Positions 16,078-24,610 are shown, counted from the stretch's first letter. The stretch is DNA of 64,000 bases from Chromobacterium vaccinii (GCF_000971335.1 NZ_JZJL01000001.1:1-64000); one strand, 5' to 3'. Program-made: numbers and translations. Notes: generated from the sequence alone by a model not told the origin.

Positions 16078-17448
16078 ATGAATACCAAAATCATCGACTG
16101 CACGTTGCGGGAAGGCTGCCAGACCATTCAATGCTCATTCGACATTGAGCAAAGCATCATACTGGCGAAAAAAATATCCGCTTTTGGCGTGGACATGATC
16201 GAATGCGGCCATCCTTATATTTCCCGCTTCGAAATGGATAGGGTCAAAGCCGTAGTCGGGGTGGCAGCCGTTCCCGTGCTGGCGCACGCCAGATGCCGGC
16301 AAGAAGACATTGACGCCGTTATCGAATCAGGCGCCCAGTGGGTGGGCATGTTCGCCTCGTTCAATGTCGTCTCTCTGGCGACGAAATTCCACGGCCAATC
16401 CCAGGAACAGGTCATCAAGCTGTTCTCCGAGTCCATCCGCTATGCCAAGGACAAGGGCCTGCTCGTCCGCGCCACCATCGAGGATGCCAGCCGCACCTCG
16501 CTCAGCGACCTCATGCGGATCACCAGAGTCGCGCAGCTGGCCGGCGCGGACCGGGTATGCTTCGCCGACAGCGTCGGCAATCTGTTCCCGCACGAGACAT
16601 TTGAAATCCTGTCGAACCTGACCAAGGAATTCCACCAAGTGGAGTTCGAATACCATGTCCACAACGACAGGGGCCTGGCTTTGGCGAACACGCTGGAAGC
16701 GATGCGGGCCGGCGTTCGCTGGATTTCGGCCAGCTGCAATGGCATTGGCGAAAGAGCGGGCATTACGGATACCTTCCAGCTGGCCACCTTGCTGCAGGCG
16801 AAATCCGACAAGCCCCTATACAAGCTCGCCGATGCGCTGGCCTTGTCCGAACTGGTCGCGACCTTCAGCCGCATCGGCCACTCCCCGATGCATCCCATCA
16901 CGGGGCAAAACGTCTTCGCGCATGCCGCAAAGCTGCATCGGCAAGCAAATGAAAAAGACGCCAGCTCATACAATATTTTCGACGCCGGCCTATTCCGGGC
17001 AAAGTCCGCGATCGAAAAACATCCGGCGATGCATGAGTCAAACCTGTTCATCCAGCCATTCGAAAAATCGGCGACCGAGCTGCGCTACCACAGGCATGGT
17101 CCCGGCAAACGTTTCGTGATGCTGGACTACCGCTTGCTGGAAGCGTCGCCATATTATTTCATCGCGCGCCATGTCGACGCGATTGCTCCCAATGAGCAGG
17201 GCCATGTCGATAGCCATCGGCACAATTGCGACTCCGTCTTCATGTTCCTGGGCGATGAGCAGGATTACCAGGGCCTGACCGTCGAGGTTTCCATCTCGGG
17301 AAAAACCCAGACCATGCACAGCCCGGCCACGGCCTTCGTCCCAGCCGGCGCGGAACATACTTATCGCTTCCTCCATGGCAAAGGCAGTTTCATCAACTTT
17401 GTCCATAAGGGAAAATATGAAGACAGCCTGCTAGAGATCAGCGCATGA
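16078..17448 (+). CDS. Isopropylmalate/homocitrate synthase-like enzyme fused to a cupin domain
   Basis: 456 residues in two parts. Residues 1 to about 280 form an HMGL-like (DRE-TIM) barrel: IIDCTLREG with Arg11 and metal ligand Glu12, the histidine pair HVHND (His193, His195), and SCNGIGERAG near 219-228, as in isopropylmalate and homocitrate synthases. These join a 2-oxoacid to an acyl-CoA. Residues about 330-456 form a metal-type cupin (SHRHNCD near 379-385, VPAGAEH near 421-427) where LeuA would carry its regulatory domain. The usual GEQ of the first motif is GCQ here. I start at ATG 16078, which gives the family N-terminus; ATG 16054 is possible. The gene overlaps the next start by ATGA. 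Confidence 0.82.
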   Translation: MNTKIIDCTLREGCQTIQCSFDIEQSIILAKKISAFGVDMIECGHPYISRFEMDRVKAVVGVAAVPVLAHARCRQEDIDAVIESGAQWVGMFASFNVVSLATKFHGQSQEQVIKLFSESIRYAKDKGLLVRATIEDASRTSLSDLMRITRVAQLAGADRVCFADSVGNLFPHETFEILSNLTKEFHQVEFEYHVHNDRGLALANTLEAMRAGVRWISASCNGIGERAGITDTFQLATLLQAKSDKPLYKLADALALSELVATFSRIGHSPMHPITGQNVFAHAAKLHRQANEKDASSYNIFDAGLFRAKSAIEKHPAMHESNLFIQPFEKSATELRYHRHGPGKRFVMLDYRLLEASPYYFIARHVDAIAPNEQGHVDSHRHNCDSVFMFLGDEQDYQGLTVEVSISGKTQTMHSPATAFVPAGAEHTYRFLHGKGSFINFVHKGKYEDSLLEISA

Positions 17449-18191
17449 AACAGTTTGACAAGCATGCGGATGCCTACGACGCCATACGCCGCAAGATCCA
17501 ATATCCGGAAGAGCTTTATCAATTCCTGCTTGAGAAAACGCCGGGCCGCGCCGCCGCGCTGGACATGGGCTGCGGCAATGGCGTCTCGACCATCAGGCTG
17601 GCGCCTCATTTCGCATACGTGGAAGGCATTGACCATGGCGCCAATCTGATCGACAAGGCCACCGCCAACTATCCCGCCCTGCGCTTTGCGACCGTGCCAG
17701 CCGAGAGCTACGCGAGCGAGCGGCGATTCGACCTCATCACCAGCGCCACTTCCTTCTATTGGATGGACCGATCCAAAGTGCTGGAAATCATCAAGCGCCA
17801 GCTGGTCGGCGGCGGCCTGTTCTGCGCTTACAAATACGACGTGCCGCAAGCCTACGGCGACTTGCGCTTATTGATCGAGGAAGAACTGGTCAACAAGTGG
17901 GGAAAATTCCGCGATCCCAGGCTGCTGCAATATGACGATACGCTGGAGAAGATTGCCCAGATCGGGGGGTTCAAGGAGGCGAAGCGAAAAATATTTTCCA
18001 ACATCATTGAATTGACCCCATTCGAGCTCGCGCTGTTTCTGCTGTCCACCAGCTATGTCACCGCATATATGGACCAGAAGCCCGAAGAGAACTATGCGGA
18101 TTATCTTCTGGACAAGATGCAGACCGTCGGCGGCAGCGATCCGGTCAAGGTGAATTTTGATATCTACGCCTATATCGCGGAAAAGGCATGA
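17445..18191 (+). CDS. Class I SAM-dependent methyltransferase, trans-aconitate-methyltransferase-like
   Basis: 248 residues. Motif I ALDMGCGNGVSTIRL near residues 39-53 binds S-adenosylmethionine; VEGIDHGANLIDKA follows as motif II, and ITSATSFYWMDRSKVL near residues 97-112 resembles the acid-methylating Tmt1/Tam group. Yeast Tmt1 methylates trans-aconitate and 3-isopropylmalate carboxylates. The ATG overlaps the stop of the synthase-cupin gene, so the two products are probably made in step and act in sequence. Carboxyl methylation of an alkylmalate-type acid is my inference; O- or N-methylation of another substrate is not excluded. Confidence 0.8.
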   Translation: MKQFDKHADAYDAIRRKIQYPEELYQFLLEKTPGRAAALDMGCGNGVSTIRLAPHFAYVEGIDHGANLIDKATANYPALRFATVPAESYASERRFDLITSATSFYWMDRSKVLEIIKRQLVGGGLFCAYKYDVPQAYGDLRLLIEEELVNKWGKFRDPRLLQYDDTLEKIAQIGGFKEAKRKIFSNIIELTPFELALFLLSTSYVTAYMDQKPEENYADYLLDKMQTVGGSDPVKVNFDIYAYIAEKA

Positions 18192-18269
18192 CGGCAGGCG
18201 GCATCCTCCCCGGATGCCGCGGCCGGCAAACAACCCGATCAACGACATCAAAGATCAAAGGATCGAGCG

Positions 18270-19244
18270 ATGCCTGCAATTGCTTTGAAACCGATCACCC
18301 ATCAACGGCCCGAGCCCTGGACCGCGCCGGACGCGCTGGCGCTGCCCGCCCCGATAGCCGAGGAACTGGAAGGCCTGCTTGGCCAGCTGGTCAGCGGGAC
18401 AAGCCATGCCGAGCATGCTCAGCGAGCGCAGCAACTGCGCCACGCCATCCATCATCAACTGGAATCCGGCAGCGGCGCGATCTGGCTGCACAGCGCGGCG
18501 CTGGCCCAGGCGTCCCGCGAAGCGTTCCATCACGCTTTTTTCGAATTCTGCACCCTGCTTGGCCTGCCGGTCTCCATCAACAAAAACGGCGATGTCATCA
18601 AAGAGGTCAAGGATGCCGGCCACAAAGACTCCAAGCTGGCCCCCGCCCGCGGCCACATGACCAACCAGGAGCTCGCTTTCCACTCGGACCGCGCCGACAT
18701 CACGGTGCTGGCCTGCTGGGAAGCGGCGAGCCATGGCGGCGAATTCAAGATCTGCTCGTCGGCTAAGTTGATAGAGGTTCTGGAAAAAAGGAATCCGGAC
18801 TGGATCAAATGGCTGACGACCCCGATCCCGCACGACCTTCGCGACGAGGGCAGCTCAGGCGACAGCTACTGCCATTTGCCGATACTCAGCGAGTCGGATG
18901 ACGCGTTCGTCCTGCGCTACATCCGGAAATTCAACGATTCCGCCATCCGCCACGGCATTGCGCTGCCGGACGAAGTCAAAACGATGCTGAGCGAAATAGA
19001 CCAAGTCATCAACCATCCCGACATGTCGGTGCAGGTCAGCTTCGAAAAAGGCAGCATCGCCCTGGTCAACAATCACACCACGCTGCATTCCCGAACCGAG
19101 TTCGTCGACGCGCCGGGCGCCGAGCGCTGCCTGCTGCGTTGCTGGCTGGCGAGCGAATTCACTCGGCCGCTGCCGGAAGCGTTCTCGACGATTTTCCATA
19201 CGATCCAGCCCGGCGTGCTCCGCGGAGGAGTGCGTCCGGCCTAG
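18270..19244 (+). CDS. TfdA/TauD-family Fe(II)/2-oxoglutarate dioxygenase
   Basis: 324 residues of the TfdA/clavaminate-synthase-like superfamily. The iron triad is visible as His138-x-Asp140 (LAFHSDRAD) and His273 (NNHTTLHSR); Arg290 (LLRCWL) is the likely 2-oxoglutarate anchor. Such enzymes hydroxylate, desaturate or cyclise small acids and amino acids and are frequent in natural-product clusters. A ribosome site AGGA-rich segment (about 18257-18261) precedes the ATG. The gap of 78 bases to the methyltransferase has no terminator, so it is probably in the same transcript. The next gene is convergent. Confidence 0.85.
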   Translation: MPAIALKPITHQRPEPWTAPDALALPAPIAEELEGLLGQLVSGTSHAEHAQRAQQLRHAIHHQLESGSGAIWLHSAALAQASREAFHHAFFEFCTLLGLPVSINKNGDVIKEVKDAGHKDSKLAPARGHMTNQELAFHSDRADITVLACWEAASHGGEFKICSSAKLIEVLEKRNPDWIKWLTTPIPHDLRDEGSSGDSYCHLPILSESDDAFVLRYIRKFNDSAIRHGIALPDEVKTMLSEIDQVINHPDMSVQVSFEKGSIALVNNHTTLHSRTEFVDAPGAERCLLRCWLASEFTRPLPEAFSTIFHTIQPGVLRGGVRPA

Positions 19245-19293
19245 AGAAGGGAGCAGCCTTCCATTCCGCTCTCCGGAATGGAAGGCCATCGGC

Positions 19294-20064
19294 TCAACGC
19301 CCCTTTTCGGCGCCGCCGTTGATCTGGATGATTTGCGCCGTAATGTGCCCTGCTTCGGCGGAGGTCAGCCAGGCAATGGCATTGGCGACATCCTGCGGAG
19401 TCCCGCCCCGGCCGTTCAACGCTTCCGCCTGCTTGCTCTTTTGTTGCTCCGGCGACAGCGCCGCGCCAAAAAACTCGGTGTCCTGCACATAACCCGGCGC
19501 CACGGCATTGACCGTAATGCCTTCCGGACTTAATGCCGCCGCCAGATCGTAGCAATATGGATGCAATGCCGCCTTCGCCGCCGCATAACAGCCGATGGAC
19601 GAGCCGCGATAAGCCGCGATGGAGCTGATCAGAATGACGCTTCCGCCGGGCCGCTTCAATATTGGGCGAATGCCTTCCGTCAGCAATACGGCCGAGAGGG
19701 TGTTGTTTTGAAAATTATCATTCCACCGCCTCGCCACGCCCGCCAAACCATCAGCGTAACTTCCCGCAGGCGCGCGGCGGATCGCATTGCTGCCCGCCGC
19801 ATTGATCAGCGTATCGACGGTTTTGAATTCCTGCCGTATGACATCGCAGGCGTTTTGCGCTTGTTCCGGGATAGACAAATCCGCAGTCAAGGCCAAAACA
19901 GCAGGCGCCTTTGGAAACGCCTCGGCGATATTCGCCGCAGCCTGAGACAGCGTATCCATCCGGCGGCCCAATATCACGACCTGCATTTCCTGCTTGGCAT
20001 AATACTGTGCGCAAGCGTAGCCAATTCCCGTCCCGCCACCGCTGATTACGACGACTTTCGACAT
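19294..20064 (-). CDS. SDR-family oxidoreductase
   Basis: 256-residue classical short-chain dehydrogenase/reductase. Cofactor motif GGGTGIG at residues 9-15, NAAG near 90, catalytic serine in ILISSIAAY near 146, and YAAAK near 160, then the PG motif NAVAPGYV. It interconverts an alcohol and a ketone with NAD(P)H; FabG-like enzymes are close relatives. It converges with the dioxygenase gene and ends 49 bases from it. Base composition and codon use are like the cluster genes rather than like moaC, so I count it as part of the cluster. AAGGGCAG precedes the ATG. Confidence 0.88.
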   Translation of the reverse strand: MSKVVVISGGGTGIGYACAQYYAKQEMQVVILGRRMDTLSQAAANIAEAFPKAPAVLALTADLSIPEQAQNACDVIRQEFKTVDTLINAAGSNAIRRAPAGSYADGLAGVARRWNDNFQNNTLSAVLLTEGIRPILKRPGGSVILISSIAAYRGSSIGCYAAAKAALHPYCYDLAAALSPEGITVNAVAPGYVQDTEFFGAALSPEQQKSKQAEALNGRGGTPQDVANAIAWLTSAEAGHITAQIIQINGGAEKGR

Positions 20065-20347
20065 GATCTGCCCTTATTTGGATTGATAAGACTGAGTACT
20101 CAAGCCAATCCAATTTCCCTGAAAATATTAAATTGGCAAGCACTTAAAAATATTAACATGCCATTTAAATATCAACAATGCAGCATCATGCAGGCAATAG
20201 CCATTCATTTTCCGCCATGGGAAACCACGAGCAGGCCCCTGCGGAACTTATTCGCAAAACCACCGGAAGGAAAATAGGAACTGGAAATGTATCAGGGGGG
20301 AAAGCCATTATCGATGCCGGAACATATCATTCCGGCCACGGCAATAG
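20065..20347. other. Right boundary of the island, AT-rich and non-coding
   Basis: This carries the SDR leader and no supported gene. A possible SDR promoter on the minus strand is TTGTTG, 17 bases, TAATAT near 20151-20179. The 11-mer AAATATTAACA at 20148-20158 repeats the one at 15118-15128 in the leader of the first cluster gene. Composition returns to GC-rich at moaC. No tRNA, direct-repeat boundary or integrase is seen. Confidence 0.45.
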
Positions 20348-20836
20348 TCAGGCTTCGGTATCGGCATGACGCCATGCCCCGCTCTTGCCGCCGTCTTTTT
20401 CCAGCAGGCGGACGCCGGTGATCTCCATGCCGCGGTCCACCGCCTTGCACATGTCGTAGATGGTCAAGAGGCCGACATTGACCGCGGTCAGCGCCTCCAT
20501 CTCGACGCCGGTCTGGCCATTGCACTCGGCGGTCACTTCTATCCGCACCGCCGATTCGCCGTCCAGCAGCTCGAAGTCCACCGCCAGCCGCGTCAACGCG
20601 ATCGGGTGGCACAGCGGGATCAGGTCCCAGGTCTTCTTGGCCGCCATGATGGCGGCGACGCGGGCGATGCCCAGCACGTCGCCCTTCTTGTGGCCGCCAT
20701 CCCTCACCAGCGCGAAGGTGGCCGGCAGCATGCGGATCGCGCCTTCGGCCACCGCGCGGCGGGCCGTGGCGGCCTTGCCGCCGACATCCACCATGTGGGC
20801 CTGCCCGGCTGCGTCGAAATGGGTGAGTCGTGTCAT
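20348..20836 (-). CDS. moaC: Cyclic pyranopterin monophosphate synthase MoaC
   Basis: 162 residues. Second step of molybdenum cofactor synthesis, converting 3',8-cyclo-7,8-dihydro-GTP made by MoaA into cyclic pyranopterin monophosphate. Family marks are complete: [16 protein letters not shown] near residues 15-30, [20 protein letters not shown] with the catalytic lysine region, LIPLCHPI near residue 72, and the closing [16 protein letters not shown]. No other moa gene is adjacent. It lies immediately outside the AT-rich island. Confidence 0.95.
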   Translation of the reverse strand: MTRLTHFDAAGQAHMVDVGGKAATARRAVAEGAIRMLPATFALVRDGGHKKGDVLGIARVAAIMAAKKTWDLIPLCHPIALTRLAVDFELLDGESAVRIEVTAECNGQTGVEMEALTAVNVGLLTIYDMCKAVDRGMEITGVRLLEKDGGKSGAWRHADTEA

Positions 20837-20869
20837 GGCGTACCCTTCAAATGAAAACGCCCGCCGCGA

Positions 20870-21052
20870 TCAGCGCAGCAGGCGGAAAATCAGCCAGAAG
20901 CAGGAAACGACGGCCAGTAGGCCGGCGCTCCAGCGGGCGATGGCCAGCGCGCGGCGCAGATAGCGGCGGTCATGGGTAAGGGCGAAGCACAACAGCGCCC
21001 AGCCTATCGCCAGCACCGTCGCCAAAAGCCACAGCCGCCAGAAGCCGAACAC
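20870..21052 (-). CDS. Small two-span membrane protein
   Basis: 60 residues with two hydrophobic helices (about 4-25 and 40-57) separated by a basic loop HDRRYLRRAL. It begins 4 bases after the lpxC stop on the same strand, so it is probably co-transcribed with lpxC. No family is recognised. Support is the tight spacing, the membrane character and the positive-inside pattern. It may be a real small protein of the lpxC operon, but confidence is moderate. Confidence 0.5.
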   Translation of the reverse strand: MFGFWRLWLLATVLAIGWALLCFALTHDRRYLRRALAIARWSAGLLAVVSCFWLIFRLLR

Positions 21053-21056
21053 GGCC

Positions 21057-21971
21057 TCACTCCTCTGACGGCAACAGATGGAAGCTGGACGGCGCGTCCA
21101 ACGGATCGTCGAAGCTGGCGTATTCCCAGGCCTCCGGCGTTTCCAGCAGCTTGCGCAACAGCTTGTTGTTCATCGCGTGGCCGGACTTGTGGCCGGAGAA
21201 CGCCGCGATCAAGGGATAGCCTACGACGTAAAGGTCGCCGATCGCGTCCAGTATCTTGTGGCGGACGAATTCGTCAGGGAAGCGCAGGCCTTCCGGATTC
21301 AGCACGTACTCATCGTCGATCACGATGGCGTTGTCCAGGCTGCCGCCGCGACCCAGGCCATGGTTGCGCATGTACTCCACCTCGTGCATGAAGCCGAAGG
21401 TGCGGGCCCGGCTGATCTCGTCGGTATAGGAATGGTGGGCGAAGTCCACTTCCACCGTCTGCGGCGCGCGGTTGAACGCCGGATGGTTGAACTCGATGGA
21501 CAGCGTGATCTTGAAGCCGTCGTGCGGGTCCAGCCGGACCCACACGCCGCGGTCCTCCACCATCACAGTCTGCTTGACGCGGATGAAACGCTTTTTCTTG
21601 GGCTGCTCGGCCACCCCAGCCGTCTGCAGCAGATAGAGGAACGGCGCGGCGGACCCATCCATGATGGGAATCTCCGCCGCCGTCACCTCGACGACCAGGT
21701 TGTCGATGCCGAAGCCGGCGAACGCCGACATCAGATGTTCGATCGTGCCGACACGCACGCCGGTGTCCGTCACCAGCGTGGAGGAGAGGCGCGTGTCGTT
21801 CACGAGCGAAGGTTCTACCTTCACGTCGACCGGCTCGGGCAAGTCGGTGCGACGGAAGACGATGCCGGTATCGGGCGGCGCCGGCAGCAGGGTGAGCTTC
21901 ACCCGCTCGCCGGAATGCAGACCGACGCCCGTGGCGCTGATCGCTTGCTTCAGCGTGCGCTGCAGAATCAT
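21057..21971 (-). CDS. lpxC: UDP-3-O-acyl-N-acetylglucosamine deacetylase LpxC
   Basis: 304 residues, one shorter than the E. coli enzyme. Catalyses the first committed step of lipid A synthesis in the cytoplasm. Zinc ligands are visible: HLMSAFAGFGIDN (His near 78) and HKILDAIGDL (His near 236, Asp near 240). The catalytic KSGHAMNN histidine lies near 263. GLHSGERVKLTLLPAP marks the N-terminal domain. It is the last large gene of the dcw region, 109 bases after ftsZ, as in many proteobacteria. Confidence 0.97.
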   Translation of the reverse strand: MILQRTLKQAISATGVGLHSGERVKLTLLPAPPDTGIVFRRTDLPEPVDVKVEPSLVNDTRLSSTLVTDTGVRVGTIEHLMSAFAGFGIDNLVVEVTAAEIPIMDGSAAPFLYLLQTAGVAEQPKKKRFIRVKQTVMVEDRGVWVRLDPHDGFKITLSIEFNHPAFNRAPQTVEVDFAHHSYTDEISRARTFGFMHEVEYMRNHGLGRGGSLDNAIVIDDEYVLNPEGLRFPDEFVRHKILDAIGDLYVVGYPLIAAFSGHKSGHAMNNKLLRKLLETPEAWEYASFDDPLDAPSSFHLLPSEE

Positions 21972-22080
21972 TTCAGGCTACTCAACCAGACGGGAAAACC
22001 CGATTCTAGCATAGCGCTCGGCCATGCTTTATTGATTGATTCGCTGACATGAATAGCGTTTATCTATCCGTATCCTCCGT

Positions 22081-23268
22081 TCAGTCCGCCTGCTTGCGCA
22101 GGAAGGCCGGGATGTCGTAGCTCTCGCTGACCTCGGGGTTGGAGAAATCCAGCGAGGGATTGGCGCGGCGGCGGCCGGTGCGCATGATGGCCGGCGCATC
22201 CAGATCCTCGTAGTTCACCATTTCCACCGCGCGGTCGTCGGTGCCGGTCTTGACGATCTTGATGTACTCCGGACGATCCTCGTTGCGGACGGTTTTCTTC
22301 TGGCCCAGGCCGGTGGCGATCAGCGTCACGCGGATGGTGTCCTCCGGCATGTCCTCCACTTCGGCGGTGCCGAACTTGATCTGCGCGTCCTCGTCCGCGT
22401 ACTGGCGGATGATGCCCATGATCTCGCGGTACTCGCTCATCTTCAGGCAACCCGGCGCGGTGGAGATGTTCACCAGCACGCCGCGCGCGCCTTCCAGCGT
22501 GATGTTGTCCAACAGCGGGCTGGCCACGGCCTGCTCGGCGGCCACGCGGGCGCGGTCGATGCCGGAGGCGTAGGCGGAACCCATCATCGCCAGGCCCATC
22601 TCGCCCATCACGGTGCGCACGTCGGCGAAGTCGACGTTGATCAGGCCCGGGCAGGTGATCACTTCGGCGATGCCGGCCACGGCGCCCTTCAACACGTCGT
22701 CGGCGGCGCGGAAGGCTTCGCGCATGGTGACGTCGTCGCCCAGCACTTCCATCAGCTTCTCGTTGGGAATCACGATCAGCGAGTCCACGTGCTTCTTCAG
22801 GTCCTCGATACCGTTCTGCGCCACTTTCAGGCGCTTGCCTTCATGGTCGAACGGACGGGTGACCACGCCCACGGTCAGAATGCCCATTTCCTTGGCCACT
22901 TCGGCCACGACCGGCGCCGCGCCGGTGCCGGTGCCGCCGCCCATGCCGGCGGTGACGAACACCATGTTCGCGCCGCGCAGGCTTTCGGCGATGCGCTCGC
23001 GGTCTTCCAGCGCCGCGCTGCGGCCCACTTCAGGATTGGCGCCGGCGCCCAGGCCGCGCGTCAGGTTGGTGCCCAGCTGCAGCTTCTGCGGCGCGCGGTT
23101 GCGCTGCAGGGACTGCGCGTCGGTGTTGGCGCAGATGAATTCCACGCCGTGCACATTGCCGGTGATCATGTTGTCGATGGCGTTGCAACCGCCGCCGCCG
23201 ACGCCGATGACCTTGATGACGGCCGAGCTGGCCGTTTCCTGCATGACTTCAAAAACCATTCCGCTCAT
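22081..23268 (-). CDS. ftsZ: Cell division GTPase FtsZ
   Basis: 395 residues; polymerises into the Z-ring at midcell. GTP-binding loop GVGGGGCNAI near the N-terminus, tubulin signature GGGTGTGAAPVV near residue 105, and the T7 loop NVDFADVRTVM. The C-terminal peptide YDIPAFLRKQ binds FtsA and other partners. I start at the ATG at 23268 behind GAGGAGAGGAAA; the ATG at 23259 and a longer frame to 23295 are alternatives. It is separated from ftsA by 100 bases containing a strong hairpin. Confidence 0.97.
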   Translation of the reverse strand: MSGMVFEVMQETASSAVIKVIGVGGGGCNAIDNMITGNVHGVEFICANTDAQSLQRNRAPQKLQLGTNLTRGLGAGANPEVGRSAALEDRERIAESLRGANMVFVTAGMGGGTGTGAAPVVAEVAKEMGILTVGVVTRPFDHEGKRLKVAQNGIEDLKKHVDSLIVIPNEKLMEVLGDDVTMREAFRAADDVLKGAVAGIAEVITCPGLINVDFADVRTVMGEMGLAMMGSAYASGIDRARVAAEQAVASPLLDNITLEGARGVLVNISTAPGCLKMSEYREIMGIIRQYADEDAQIKFGTAEVEDMPEDTIRVTLIATGLGQKKTVRNEDRPEYIKIVKTGTDDRAVEMVNYEDLDAPAIMRTGRRRANPSLDFSNPEVSESYDIPAFLRKQAD

Positions 23269-23335
23269 TTTCCTCTCCTCATAAAGATGAGCCATTCATT
23301 ACTGCCTGGTACTACGCCCGAACAACCTTAAACAC

Positions 23336-23357
23336 GCCGCCGGCACCCGCCGGCGGC
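23336..23357 (-). promoter_or_regulatory. ftsA-ftsZ intergenic hairpin
   Basis: GCCGCCGGC (23336-23344) pairs perfectly with GCCGGCGGC (23349-23357) around a 4-base loop, 11 bases after the ftsA stop. No T-run follows. It probably affects RNA processing or the ratio of FtsA to FtsZ. Confidence 0.65.
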
Positions 23358-23368
23358 ACCTAATCCAA

Positions 23369-24610
23369 TCAGAAATTGCTGCCGAACCACGCCTTCATCC
23401 GCGTGAACATCTGGCCCATGCCGGCCGACTCGGCCTTCACCGGGCCGGCATAGCCCTGGATCTGGTCCTTGCCGTACAGCAGCAGGCCGACGCCGGTGGA
23501 GAAGCGCGGGGTCTTCACCACCTCGGCGAGGCCGCCGACGTACTTGGGCACGCCGACGCGCACCGGCAGGTGGAACACCTCCTCGGCGAGCTCCACCATG
23601 CCCGGCATCAGGCTGGCGCCGCCGGTCAGCACCATGCCGGACGACAGCATTTCCTCGAAACCGCTGCGGCGCAGCTCCTGCTGCACCAGCTGGAACAACT
23701 CCTCGACGCGCGGCTCGACCACTTCGGCCAGCGTCGCGCGGGACATCTGGCGCGGACCGCGCTCGCCCACGCCCGGCACTTCTATCATCTGCGCCGGATC
23801 GGCCATGCCCACCAAGGCCACGGCGTGCTGGATCTTGATGTCCTCGGCCTCCTTGGTCGGGGTGCGCAGCGCCATCGCGATGTCGTTGGTGATCTGGTCG
23901 CCGGCGATCGGGATCACCGCGGTGTGGCGGATCGCGCCGCCCACGTACACGGCGATGTCGGTGGTGCCGCCGCCGATGTCGATCAGGCACACGCCCAGGT
24001 CCTTCTCGTCCTCGGACAGCACGGCGATGGCCGAGGCCATCGGCTGCAGCACCAGGTCGGACACTTCCAGGCCGCAGCGGCGCACGCACTTGGTCACGTT
24101 CTGGGCGGCGGACACCGCGCCGGTGACGATGTGCACCTTGGCCTCCAGCCGCACGCCGCTCATGCCCAAGGGTTCGCGCACGCCTTCCTGGCCGTCGATG
24201 CTGTATTCCTGGGTCAGGATGTGCAGCACCTGGTGGTCCGGCGGAATGGTCACGGCGCGCGCGGTCTCGATCACGCGGTCGATGTCCATCTTGGTGACTT
24301 CTCGATCCTTGATCGCCACCATGCCGTGCGAGTTCACGCTCTTGATGTGGCTGCCGGCGATGCCGACGAACACCTCGTGAATCTTGCAGTCGGCCATCAG
24401 CTCGGCCTCTTCCAGCGCGCGCTGGATCGCCTGCACGGTGGACTCGATGTTCACCACCATGCCGCGCTTCAAGCCGCGCGACGGGGTGTGCCCCATGCCG
24501 ACGATGTTAAGCTGGCCGTCTTCCAGCACCTCGGCCACGATCGCCACGATCTTGGAGGTGCCGATGTCCAGGCCGACCAGCATGTTCTTGCTTTCCTTTG
24601 GTTTGCTCAC
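23369..24610 (-). CDS. ftsA: Cell division protein FtsA
   Basis: About 413 residues; actin-like ATPase that ties the Z-ring to the membrane. Phosphate loop GLDIGTSKIVAIV near the N-terminus, the SHI-SHM-type 1C domain near residues 80-160, the second phosphate loop CLIDIGGGTTDIAVY near 205, and a C-terminal amphipathic tail ending MKAWFGSNF. Start is uncertain: GTG at 24610 has GGAG six bases before it and is preferred; TTG at 24622 and an ATG at MLVGLD are alternatives. It follows ftsQ by 19 bases. Confidence 0.95.
   Translation of the reverse strand: MSKPKESKNMLVGLDIGTSKIVAIVAEVLEDGQLNIVGMGHTPSRGLKRGMVVNIESTVQAIQRALEEAELMADCKIHEVFVGIAGSHIKSVNSHGMVAIKDREVTKMDIDRVIETARAVTIPPDHQVLHILTQEYSIDGQEGVREPLGMSGVRLEAKVHIVTGAVSAAQNVTKCVRRCGLEVSDLVLQPMASAIAVLSEDEKDLGVCLIDIGGGTTDIAVYVGGAIRHTAVIPIAGDQITNDIAMALRTPTKEAEDIKIQHAVALVGMADPAQMIEVPGVGERGPRQMSRATLAEVVEPRVEELFQLVQQELRRSGFEEMLSSGMVLTGGASLMPGMVELAEEVFHLPVRVGVPKYVGGLAEVVKTPRFSTGVGLLLYGKDQIQGYAGPVKAESAGMGQMFTRMKAWFGSNF

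Noticed and set aside
15225-20064. Phosphonate or PKS/NRPS cluster
   Set aside because: No PEP mutase, adenylation, condensation, ketosynthase or carrier domain is present; the synthase resembles HMGL enzymes only.
14812-20347. Possible prophage or integrative element for the AT-rich island
   Set aside because: No integrase, transposase, tRNA target or flanking direct repeat is visible, so only composition supports transfer.
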